Made by a program: the position numbers and the translations under genes. Shown piece after piece: positions 1-5,409 of a stretch of 8,981 nt of DNA (positions are counted from its first letter, which is position 1; the number at the start of each line of letters is the position of its first letter). The notes beneath the pieces were generated by a model. It was not told the DNA's origin and ran no database searches. It saw nothing but the letters and a program-made list of their open reading frames with translations. The stretch spans positions 1-8,981 of the forward strand of contig JAAZNS010000197.1 of NCBI GenBank assembly GCA_012798185.1, given 5' to 3'. Source of the stretch: Chloroflexota bacterium (GTDB lineage: Bacteria; Chloroflexota; Anaerolineae; Anaerolineales; UBA4823).

Positions 1-442
1 AGAAAATTCAAGGTTAGAAGGAAAGGTTGCCGGAAATGCCGTTGCAGTTCAAACCAATCATATAAAAACCGAGTTGTTTGCAGAAAAAATGAACCAAATA
101 CGGCCAAAGCTTAAAAAACAAAGTGGTTTTGGAAATTTACTTGGAGATTTGTTTGCAGTAAAACCAGGTTTATTATCGATTGCACAGAACGACACCTTGA
201 TTTGCCGTTGCGAAGAAATTTGTAAGAGTGAGATCAGTGCAGCCATAGCATCTGGCTGTGAGAATGTGACATGGGTGAAACGCATGACACGTGGAGGCAT
301 GGGGATGTGCCAGGGAAGGACCTGTGGACGGATCGTTTCTCAATTGATAGTTCAGCAAACAGGAAAATCTCCTGATCAGGTATACCCCGATACAACTCGT
401 CCTCCCCTTCGTCCAATACCTTTAGAAGCGCTTGAACAATAA
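1..442 (+). CDS. FAD-dependent oxidoreductase, C-terminal part with BFD-like [2Fe-2S] domain (5' end outside window)
   Basis: The frame is open from base 2 to the TAA at 440-442, so the gene starts upstream. The TTG at 74 lies in the middle of the frame and is not taken as a start. The visible part starts with an EGKVAGNAVA stretch that resembles the end of the FAD/NAD-binding fold. A connector follows, then a C-terminal domain with four cysteines: a CRCEE motif (codons at 203 and 209) and MCQGRTCG (codons at 308 and 323). This is the pattern of the BFD-like [2Fe-2S] domain found in the large subunit of HcnB/SoxA/OoxA/proline-dehydrogenase-type amine oxidoreductases. The tail, with a proline-rich RPPLRPIPL segment, is also typical of that family. 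Such enzymes oxidise secondary amines, opines or glycine, usually with partner subunits; the partner and substrate here are unknown. The AcoX-like gene follows after 40 bases and may be cotranscribed. Confidence 0.85.
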   Translation, partial: ENSRLEGKVAGNAVAVQTNHIKTELFAEKMNQIRPKLKKQSGFGNLLGDLFAVKPGLLSIAQNDTLICRCEEICKSEISAAIASGCENVTWVKRMTRGGMGMCQGRTCGRIVSQLIVQQTGKSPDQVYPDTTRPPLRPIPLEALEQ

Positions 443-482
443 ACCGGGAAAATTAATTTTAAGATTCAAGCGAGAATAATGA

Positions 483-1493
483 ATGGAAGCGCTGCCTTTA
501 TCAGTTGGGATTATTCCAAATCCTGTTTCAGGATCGGATATACGTCGATTAGTTGCATTAGGCACTGTTTATGGCACCCAGGATAAAATTAATATCGTTC
601 AAAGAATTCTGGTTGGATTATCGGTAGTTGGAATTGATGTATGTTACCTGATGCCCGACGCATATCATATAGGTGAGGCAGCGCTTTCCCGTTTACCCAA
701 ACAGTTAAGAGATTGGCAGAATAAAGTAAAAATCATAGATATGCCGGTAGAAAATTGCGCTGAAGATTCGATCTATGCTGCGAAGCAAATGAACGAATTA
801 GGCGTCGGTTGTATTATTGTGTTAGGTGGAGATGGTACAAGTCGGGTAGTAGCCAGGGGGTGTAAATCAACTCCGATCTTGCCCATATCCACAGGAACGA
901 ATAATGTAATTCCATACCTGGTTGAAGGTACTGTTGCCGGAATGGCAGCCGGTTTTGTGGCGTACCATCCCGAATTGATTCCGGAAATATCCTATCGCAG
1001 CAAATGGTTGAATATATGTATGGATGGTAATACCAGGGATATTGCTCTGGTAGATATTGCCATTTTAAATGGGCAAGTGATAGGAAGTAAAGCAATCTGG
1101 CAGCTGGAAGATTTGGACGGCGCGATTTTTACACGAGCAGAAGCCAAAACCACAGGTATTACCAGCCTGGCAGGGTTTTTCACTTCGCTTTCACCTTTAG
1201 AAAGAAGGGGGCTTTATCTTCGCTTTGGCGAACCTGTTATTTGTCAAATTAATGCCCCTCTTGCGCCGGGTTTAATTACTTCAATAGGTATAAAAGAAAA
1301 ACGAGATTTATCAATCGGTGATTGTATAACAGTCACAGGACCCGATAAATTATTAGCATTGGATGGTGAACGCGAAATTTTAGTTAGCAAGAATCAAACA
1401 GCAGAAATATATTTACAAGCTGATGGTCCTTGGGTAATCGATGTATATAAAGCGTTAGAGTTAGCTGCGCAACGTGGATTTTTTATACATTGA
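483..1493 (+). CDS. ATP-NAD kinase / AcoX-family protein
   Basis: The 336-residue product matches the NAD-kinase-like AcoX family (COG3199 type) in length and layout. An N-terminal GIIPNPVSGSDIRRLVA segment is characteristic of the family. The nucleotide-binding GGDGTSR loop lies at residues 115-121 and STGTNN at 136-141; both belong to the NAD kinase/diacylglycerol kinase fold. The C-terminal half is the beta-rich domain of these kinases. AcoX proteins often lie beside acetoin-dehydrogenase genes, and their exact reaction is poorly established; none of those genes is visible here. The ATG at 483 is used because the family N-terminus begins immediately after it. A second ATG at 479 is in another frame. 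The ribosome-binding site is weak (GAGA a few bases upstream), which could mean translational coupling to the preceding oxidoreductase. Family assignment is firm; NAD phosphorylation as the real activity is inference. Confidence 0.85.
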   Translation: MEALPLSVGIIPNPVSGSDIRRLVALGTVYGTQDKINIVQRILVGLSVVGIDVCYLMPDAYHIGEAALSRLPKQLRDWQNKVKIIDMPVENCAEDSIYAAKQMNELGVGCIIVLGGDGTSRVVARGCKSTPILPISTGTNNVIPYLVEGTVAGMAAGFVAYHPELIPEISYRSKWLNICMDGNTRDIALVDIAILNGQVIGSKAIWQLEDLDGAIFTRAEAKTTGITSLAGFFTSLSPLERRGLYLRFGEPVICQINAPLAPGLITSIGIKEKRDLSIGDCITVTGPDKLLALDGEREILVSKNQTAEIYLQADGPWVIDVYKALELAAQRGFFIH

Positions 1494-1561
1494 GGTATTT
1501 AAAAAAGGGATCCAGTAATTGAGGTATCCGAGAGTGAAATTTATTTAACTTTTTCCGTGAA

Positions 1562-1596
1562 AACTGAAAGCTGAGAGCGAGTAGCTGATAGCTTTA
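1562..1596. repeat. Degenerate heptamer tandem repeat
   Basis: Five consecutive 7-base units can be read: AACTGAA, AGCTGAG, AGCGAGT, AGCTGAT and AGCTTTA, around a consensus near AGCTGAT. The AAAGCT near the left end and AGCTTT at the right end are also inverted copies that could form a 6-bp stem. The array is short and imperfect, so it may be the eroded remnant of a longer heptamer satellite. Confidence 0.45.
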
Positions 1597-1637
1597 TAAT
1601 TATAACGGTAAGATAACTGGAAATGTAATTCATATTA

Positions 1638-1646
1638 TTATCCACA
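1638..1646 (+). promoter_or_regulatory. Single DnaA-box-like site TTATCCACA
   Basis: The nine bases match the Escherichia coli DnaA box consensus TTATNCACA exactly. I see no second copy in the window and no origin context such as dnaA, dnaN or an AT-rich unwinding element, so it is not called an origin. It lies 66 bases before the SDR start and could be a regulatory site or chance. Confidence 0.25.
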
Positions 1647-1700
1647 TAGAGAAAAATCAGATGTTATTTAGTCTGGTATGGCGATTAATATTGAGAATTG

Positions 1701-1706
1701 AGAGGA
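1701..1706 (+). promoter_or_regulatory. Ribosome-binding site AGAGGA deciding the SDR start
   Basis: AGAGGA sits 6 bases before the ATG at 1713, which is good Shine-Dalgarno spacing. It rules out the in-frame TTG at 1698, which lies before this site. Confidence 0.7.
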
Positions 1707-1712
1707 AATAAC

Positions 1713-2456
1713 ATGATGCGATTGATTGGAAAAGTTGCAATTATCACTGGAGCTGGTCAGGGGATTGGTCGGATTATCGCAATGCGATTAGCTGCAGAAG
1801 GTGCATCGGTAGTAATCGGAGATGTAAATACGGAAACTGCCTGGGAGACAGCCCAAGAAATCGAAACCAAAGGCGGCAATGCGGTTTCTATAAAATTGGA
1901 TGTTACTAAGCGTAACGATGTAGAAGAAATTACTCGTTTAGCGTTGGAGAAATTTGGCAAGATCGACATTTTAGTAAATAATGCCGGAATTTATCCAAAT
2001 TCTCCGATTGTGGATATGAAAGAAGAAGAATGGGATTTGGTTATGGATATTAACCTGAAAGGGACATTCCTTTGTTCGCAGGCAGCAGCCAGGCAGATGA
2101 TAATTCAGGGGAAAGGGGTGATAATTAATATCGCTTCTGTGGATGCAAAAACCAGAACGTTAAAAAATGCACATTATGCAGCCTCAAAAGCAGGTGTGAT
2201 TAGTTTCACGCGAACCTTAGCCGGCGAGGTGGCGGAACATCATATTCGTGTGAATGCTGTTTCCCCGGGATGGATCGCAAACGATCCTTCGAAAGTCAAC
2301 ACTCAGCGATGGCAAGAAGCAATTAAAGATATTCCGGTTGGTCGCTTGGGTACTCCAAATGATGTGGCAGAAGCAGTATTATTTTTAGTGTCCGATGCCG
2401 CCAGTTATATAACCGGCGAGGTATTGGATGTAAACGGGGGGATGGTAATGGATTAA
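1713..2456 (+). CDS. Short-chain dehydrogenase/reductase (SDR), NAD(H)-type
   Basis: The 247-residue product is a complete classical SDR. The cofactor glycine motif TGAGQGIG lies at residues 12-19, NNAG at 89-92, the structural/catalytic Asn at 114, Ser142, and YAASK with Tyr155 and Lys159, giving the full N-S-Y-K tetrad. PGW at 185-187 and a C-terminal ITGEVLDVNGG are also family marks. Asp37 at the end of the second strand (VVIGDV) is the usual signature of NAD(H) rather than NADP(H) preference. Relatives are annotated as 3-oxoacyl-ACP reductase (FabG-like) or glucose/sorbitol dehydrogenase. With no fatty-acid or sugar genes nearby, the substrate is left open. The start is set by the AGAGGA site; a second ATG follows directly at 1716. 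A 118-base gap separates it from the hydrate-repair gene, which may be in the same transcript. Confidence 0.93.
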   Translation: MMRLIGKVAIITGAGQGIGRIIAMRLAAEGASVVIGDVNTETAWETAQEIETKGGNAVSIKLDVTKRNDVEEITRLALEKFGKIDILVNNAGIYPNSPIVDMKEEEWDLVMDINLKGTFLCSQAAARQMIIQGKGVIINIASVDAKTRTLKNAHYAASKAGVISFTRTLAGEVAEHHIRVNAVSPGWIANDPSKVNTQRWQEAIKDIPVGRLGTPNDVAEAVLFLVSDAASYITGEVLDVNGGMVMD

Positions 2457-2506
2457 AAGAGAAATAAAATAAAGCCGGGTGTTATCTATAAATCAGAAAT
2501 GGGGTA

Positions 2507-2518
2507 CACTATAGGGAG
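2507..2518 (+). promoter_or_regulatory. T7/SP6-like promoter core, also containing an SD-like GGGAGGA
   Basis: CACTATAGGGAG is identical to positions -6 to +6 of the phage T7 class III promoter, and its ACACTATAG part also matches SP6. The upstream recognition half is poor, with about 4 of 10 bases matching T7 and 5 of 10 matching SP6. Function as a phage-type promoter is therefore unlikely. TACACT at 2505-2510 could instead be a weak bacterial -10 for the downstream gene. The GGGAGGA at 2514-2520 precedes only a six-codon TTG frame that stops at 2544. Confidence 0.2.
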
Positions 2519-2574
2519 GAATATTGTTATTAATTTTGAAATAACAAAGTTAATCATCGGATCGGGAGCAAAAA

Positions 2575-4146
2575 ATGAAATACGTCTCTGTGAAAGAAAT
2601 GCAAACTATCGAGCGACAAGCCGATGCAAGCGGTTTGAGTTATGCGCAAATGATGGAAAATGCTGGAAAAGGTTTAGGTGAGATAGTGGATAATGCGTGT
2701 AGGCATTATATTAATAAGAAGGTAATTGGTTTGATTGGTTCTGGTAATAATGGGGGCGATACGCTAGTTGCATTAGCTTATTTAGCTCAGCGAGGTTGGG
2801 AGACTACTGCGTATATTGTAAAGGCGCGCCCGCCCGATGACGAATTGGTGAACAGGTTGACTAACGAAGGTGGAAAAATCATTCATGGAAATAATGACAC
2901 GGAATATCAACAATTACATCATGCTTTGGATCGAAACTCAGTTCTATTAGATGGTATATTGGGAACAGGGTTTCGCTTGCCTTTAAAGGGTGATATTGCT
3001 GCCATTCTGGATTTCACGAATCGATATATAACACATCATGGGAAAGAAATAACAGTCATTGCAGTAGATTGTCCGTCAGGAGTTGATTGTGATAGCGGAG
3101 CAACTGCTCCTCAAACATTGAAAGCAGATATTACTGTTACCATGGCAGCTATTAAGGCTGGCTTATTAAAAACACCGGCATTTCAATTTGCTGGTGATAT
3201 TCAGGTTGTTGATATTGGTCTACCCGAAAATTTACCTGTTTGGAAACAAGTAAAACGTGTTGTACCAGATATTGAATATGTTAAATCAGTGATCCCTAAA
3301 CGTGATTTAGAAGCCCATAAAGGGACATTTGGTACTGCCTTAATAATTGCCGGCTCGCAAAATTATACCGGGGCAGCATTACTGGCTGGCAAAGCTGCCT
3401 ATATTTCCGGGGCAGGTTTGGTTACCCTAGCAATTCCTGCAGTGTTGCATTCATCTATTTCGGGTCAATTTCCAGAAGCCACCTGGTTATTATTACCAGA
3501 CGACGCGGGTTCAATCGCAGAAGCTGGAGCAGCGAAATTGCTGGAAAATCAACAAAAGGTTACTGCTATGCTTGTTGGTCCAGGATTTGGATTACAACGG
3601 GCTACTGAGAAATTTTTTAGCAACTGGTTACAAGGGATTTCTCAACAAAATAGAAAAACTCCATTAGTTATTGATGCAGATGGATTAAAACTTCTGGCTC
3701 GGAACGAAGGATGGGCGATGATGCTTCCAAAACTTACAATATTAACACCCCATCCTGGAGAAATGGCAGTCCTAACCGGCTTAACCGTTGATGAAATCCA
3801 AAGTGATCGTTTAAATATTGCTGAAAAATATGCCCAGGAATGGGGGCATATAATTGTACTAAAAGGAGCATTTACTGTTGTCGCCAGCCCTGATGGGACA
3901 AGCGGTATTGTCCCAATAGCGACACCGGCGTTGGCGCGAGCTGGTTCGGGTGATGTGCTTGGGGGAATTATTTGCGGATTGCGTGCTCAGGGAATGGAAG
4001 CATTTGATGCTGCCCTGACAGGTGCCTGGATTCATGGCAAGGCGGGGCTGGCTGCGGCAGATGCTATGGGAAGCACTGCTGCTGTTTTAGCTGGTGATAT
4101 ATTGATGGGCTGTGTAAATGTTATGGCAGATATCGAAATGAATTGA
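2575..4146 (+). CDS. nnr: Bifunctional NAD(P)H-hydrate epimerase / ADP-dependent NAD(P)H-hydrate dehydratase
   Basis: The 523-residue protein is a full-length YjeF-type fusion that repairs damaged NAD(P)H. The N-terminal epimerase domain (about 1-225) interconverts R- and S-NAD(P)HX and shows MENAG at 27-31, GSGNNGGD at 55-62 and DCPSGVDCDSG at 165-175. The C-terminal ribokinase-like dehydratase domain (about 240-523) removes water from S-NAD(P)HX with ADP. It shows KGTFG at 249-253, GPGFG at 335-339, TPHPGEM at 391-397, LKGAF, and ARAGSGDVLGG with the likely catalytic Asp460. The ATG at 2575 has GGGAG at 2564-2568 with 6-base spacing. The reading frame ends in TGA inside a 7-bp inverted repeat. 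It is a housekeeping enzyme, so its place here need not mean a shared pathway, although its neighbours also use nicotinamide or flavin cofactors. It converges with the YtxH unit. Confidence 0.95.
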   Translation: MKYVSVKEMQTIERQADASGLSYAQMMENAGKGLGEIVDNACRHYINKKVIGLIGSGNNGGDTLVALAYLAQRGWETTAYIVKARPPDDELVNRLTNEGGKIIHGNNDTEYQQLHHALDRNSVLLDGILGTGFRLPLKGDIAAILDFTNRYITHHGKEITVIAVDCPSGVDCDSGATAPQTLKADITVTMAAIKAGLLKTPAFQFAGDIQVVDIGLPENLPVWKQVKRVVPDIEYVKSVIPKRDLEAHKGTFGTALIIAGSQNYTGAALLAGKAAYISGAGLVTLAIPAVLHSSISGQFPEATWLLLPDDAGSIAEAGAAKLLENQQKVTAMLVGPGFGLQRATEKFFSNWLQGISQQNRKTPLVIDADGLKLLARNEGWAMMLPKLTILTPHPGEMAVLTGLTVDEIQSDRLNIAEKYAQEWGHIIVLKGAFTVVASPDGTSGIVPIATPALARAGSGDVLGGIICGLRAQGMEAFDAALTGAWIHGKAGLAAADAMGSTAAVLAGDILMGCVNVMADIEMN

Positions 4147-4151
4147 TATCT
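4128..4151. repeat. 7-bp inverted repeat over the stop codon of the hydrate-repair gene
   Basis: AGATATC (4128-4134) and GATATCT (4145-4151) form a perfect stem around a 10-base loop, and the TGA at 4144-4146 overlaps the right arm. No U-run follows, so it is not a standard terminator. It could mark the 3' end of the mRNA or be chance in AT-rich DNA. Confidence 0.3.
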
Positions 4152-4158
4152 CTAACAT

Positions 4159-4177
4159 AAAAAAAGGGCTGTCCTTT
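4159..4177 (-). terminator. Possible intrinsic terminator for the YtxH unit
   Basis: Read on the - strand there is AAAGG, a 5-base ACAGC loop, CCTTT, then further T's to give seven in a row. The stem is only 5 bp, and the site lies about 110 bases beyond the YtxH stop, so the call is weak. Its position between convergent genes fits termination. Confidence 0.35.
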
Positions 4178-4287
4178 ATGCAATCTGTCAATCTTAGCAA
4201 AGCGCAGCGTTTTATAATTGAAAATTTCGCTTAGCTCAATATGACGTTTTTACTTTTCGGTCAGCCCCATGAATTTATCAAATACAC

Positions 4288-4722
4288 TTATGCTTCTGAA
4301 GGTTCTGTTGGTGGGATATCGCTTTCTGCAGCCGGTTTGGATCGTTTGATAACCTTTTTACCTGCCTCGATAGCGCTGCCAACACGGCTTTTTTGCTCTT
4401 CTAAAACTACCTGCCCTTTTTGTTGGAAATCAGCTGCTTTTTCCTTGGTAATCCGGGCAAGTTCTTCAGCCCGGGCACGGGTTTCTTGAATCGCGACATC
4501 TGCACGAGCGCGGGCTTCTTCAAGTGCTTTTTCGGCTCTTGCTCGAGCTTCTTCTGCTGTTTCTGTAGCTTTGTCCTTGAGCTCGATGCTTTTTTCTTTA
4601 ATAATTGTACGGGTTTCTTCACCTGACTGGGGTGCGTAAAGTAATGCAACAGCTGCACCAATTAAACCGCCGATAATAAAGCCTGCTAAAAAAGTTCCAA
4701 AATCGGAATCGTTTTCTGACAT
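4288..4722 (-). CDS. YtxH-domain membrane-anchored protein with hendecad helix
   Basis: The 144-residue product has a hydrophilic N-terminus and one glycine-rich membrane segment at about residues 8-28. It continues into LLYAPQSGEETR (27-38), the hallmark of the YtxH family (PF12732). Then comes a long charged helix rich in Ala, Glu, Arg and Lys (about 40-125) with three successive 11-residue units at 57-89 (EEARARAEKAL, EEARARADVAI, QETRARAEELA), and a short Pro/Glu tail. YtxH proteins are small, often stress-linked, and have no established biochemical role. An upstream in-frame ATG at 4773 would overlap the preceding gene. The ATG at 4722 is preferred because AGGAGAGG stands just before it and the membrane domain follows at once. 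The gene lies 19 bases after the two-TM gene, consistent with an operon and a shared envelope role. Confidence 0.85.
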   Translation of the reverse strand: MSENDSDFGTFLAGFIIGGLIGAAVALLYAPQSGEETRTIIKEKSIELKDKATETAEEARARAEKALEEARARADVAIQETRARAEELARITKEKAADFQQKGQVVLEEQKSRVGSAIEAGKKVIKRSKPAAESDIPPTEPSEA

Positions 4723-4727
4723 AGTTT

Positions 4728-4735
4728 CCTCTCCT
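4728..4735 (-). promoter_or_regulatory. Strong ribosome-binding site AGGAGAGG for the YtxH gene
   Basis: Read on the - strand, AGGAG ends 8 bases before the ATG at 4722, with a second GAGG nearer. It is one of the best SD sequences in the window, it fixes this start, and it lies between the two genes of the unit. Confidence 0.75.
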
Positions 4736-4741
4736 GAGCGT

Positions 4742-5203
4742 TTATAATTTTGATTTTTTACCAATTCCCACAAGTTTTAACATTTGTTGAAATCCTGCTA
4801 AATATTCATTCAATTTCATAACAGGTTCTACCAGGTTATTACTCAAGAAAATCGAAGTACCTTTTAAAGTATTGACTGTTTCATTTGTGGAATTAATGAT
4901 TGGTTTGATTTCATTCTGGAGTAAATTTAACAATCTGGCTAATTGGATCATTAAAATTATCAGGGTTAATCCAATAATAAATGATTCCACAGCCATAAAA
5001 ATGATGAAGATATCTCTTATTTTAGTGGTATCAGTAGATGGTTGAAGTAAACCCCAAACCGCGAAACCGATGATCGATAAAATTAATATCGCGATACAAA
5101 TGCCGATGATAATCATTCGCCGTTGTTTTCGCAGTTCTTCTTTATTTGAAGAATTGGATTGAGTTGTATTATTTTCTTGATTAATTACTAATTCATCGGA
5201 CAT
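4742..5203 (-). CDS. Small protein with two membrane segments (DUF948-like tail), partner of YtxH
   Basis: The 153-residue product has a polar, Asn/Ser-rich N-terminus (1-24) and a basic patch RKQRR (25-29). Two hydrophobic segments follow at about 30-53 and 65-88; the second contains Glu73 and ends at Arg90. A helical C-terminal region (about 95-145, NEIKPIINSTNETV onward) ends in a basic KLVGIGKKSKL tail. No enzyme motif is seen. The layout and its position directly before a YtxH gene resemble the DUF948/YtxH pairs of Bacillota and Chloroflexota, but I cannot confirm the domain from sequence alone. The basic patch before the first segment suggests that the N-terminus is cytoplasmic. No clear SD precedes the ATG at 5203. 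A 9-bp inverted repeat covers the start codon, and a -10-like element lies only 6 bases upstream, so leaderless translation is possible. Confidence 0.75.
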   Translation of the reverse strand: MSDELVINQENNTTQSNSSNKEELRKQRRMIIIGICIAILILSIIGFAVWGLLQPSTDTTKIRDIFIIFMAVESFIIGLTLIILMIQLARLLNLLQNEIKPIINSTNETVNTLKGTSIFLSNNLVEPVMKLNEYLAGFQQMLKLVGIGKKSKL

Positions 5204-5226
5204 ATAGATATTTTACCATATGTCCG
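5197..5226. repeat. Perfect 9-bp inverted repeat covering the start of the two-TM gene
   Basis: CGGACATAT (5197-5205) and ATATGTCCG (5218-5226) are exact inverse complements around a 12-base AT-rich spacer. The left arm contains the ATG at 5201-5203 on the - strand. It could be an operator or, if transcribed, a hairpin hiding the start codon. A smaller dyad TGTCAGACA follows at 5227-5235. Confidence 0.5.
5210..5218 (-). promoter_or_regulatory. Candidate extended -10 of the two-TM/YtxH unit
   Basis: Read on the - strand, TGG-TAAAAT matches an extended -10 (TGn plus a TATAAT-like hexamer) and ends 6 bases before the ATG. Transcription would then start at or near the A of the start codon. The -35 (TTGTCT, 15-base spacing) is weak. 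The element lies in the spacer and right arm of the inverted repeat, where a bound repressor would block it. Confidence 0.3.
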
Positions 5227-5275
5227 TGTCAGACAATTCAGATATAAGGAGTAAAACATCTCTATTATTGTCTTA

Positions 5276-5303
5276 TTGGGATTGATCATCATTAATATAT
5301 AAT
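5276..5303 (+). promoter_or_regulatory. Candidate promoter for the regulator/aminotransferase operon
   Basis: TTGGGA (5276-5281, 4 of 6 to consensus) and a perfect TATAAT (5298-5303) are 16 bases apart. They would give a transcript starting near 5310 with a leader of about 100 bases. The two dyads at 5336 and 5361 would then lie just downstream of the start point. Confidence 0.4.
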
Positions 5304-5335
5304 CGACCACATTTTTTATTTTAATGGGCTTTTTA

Positions 5336-5347
5336 TGACATTTGTCA
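5336..5347. promoter_or_regulatory. Possible operator: palindrome TGACATTTGTCA
   Basis: TGACA and TGTCA are inverse complements around a TT centre. The site lies 62 bases before the start of the Lrp-family gene, a usual place for autoregulatory sites. The binding protein is not known. Confidence 0.4.
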
Positions 5348-5360
5348 CTTGAAAATAATC

Positions 5361-5372
5361 ACAAAATTTTGT
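5361..5372. promoter_or_regulatory. Possible operator: palindrome ACAAAATTTTGT
   Basis: This is a perfect 12-bp palindrome with an A/T centre, centred 25 bases from the centre of the previous dyad and 37 bases before the regulator ATG. Lrp/AsnC proteins typically bind A/T-centred imperfect palindromes, so autoregulation is plausible. Confidence 0.42.
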
Positions 5373-5409
5373 AAGCTGATGTTGATATCGGAAAATAACC
5401 CATAATATT

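Larger units (their letters stand above)
1494..1712. other. Non-coding gap between AcoX-like gene and SDR gene
   Basis: No credible gene lies here. From left to right it holds a weak imperfect stem at 1508-1529 (GGATCC pairing with GGTATCC, one bulged base, no U-run after it on the + strand), five degenerate 7-base units at 1562-1596, and a TATAAT hexamer at 1595-1600 with no convincing -35 partner. A DnaA-box sequence follows at 1638-1646. Two exact copies of ATTGAGA stand in tandem at 1690-1703 and run into the SDR ribosome-binding site. The gap suggests that the SDR gene begins a new transcription unit, but I cannot name its promoter. Confidence 0.5.

Noticed and set aside
1508..1529. Terminator after the AcoX-like gene
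   Set aside because: The stem is 6 bp with a bulge, and no U-run follows on the + strand; the T-run lies only on the other strand, where no gene ends.
1638..1646. Replication origin
   Set aside because: There is only one DnaA box, with no cluster, no unwinding element and no replication gene nearby.
2514..2544. SD-like GGGAGGA followed by a six-codon TTG frame, as a possible leader peptide
   Set aside because: The start is a TTG only 3 bases from the SD, the peptide is too short to judge, and no attenuator stems are seen after it.
2499..2681. Open frame of 60 codons across the gap and the start of the hydrate-repair gene
   Set aside because: It overlaps the well-supported YjeF-type gene in another frame and has no recognisable motif.
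4241..4489. Plus-strand open frame opposite the YtxH gene
   Set aside because: It is antisense to a clear YtxH domain, and its composition reflects the repeat-rich helix on the other strand.
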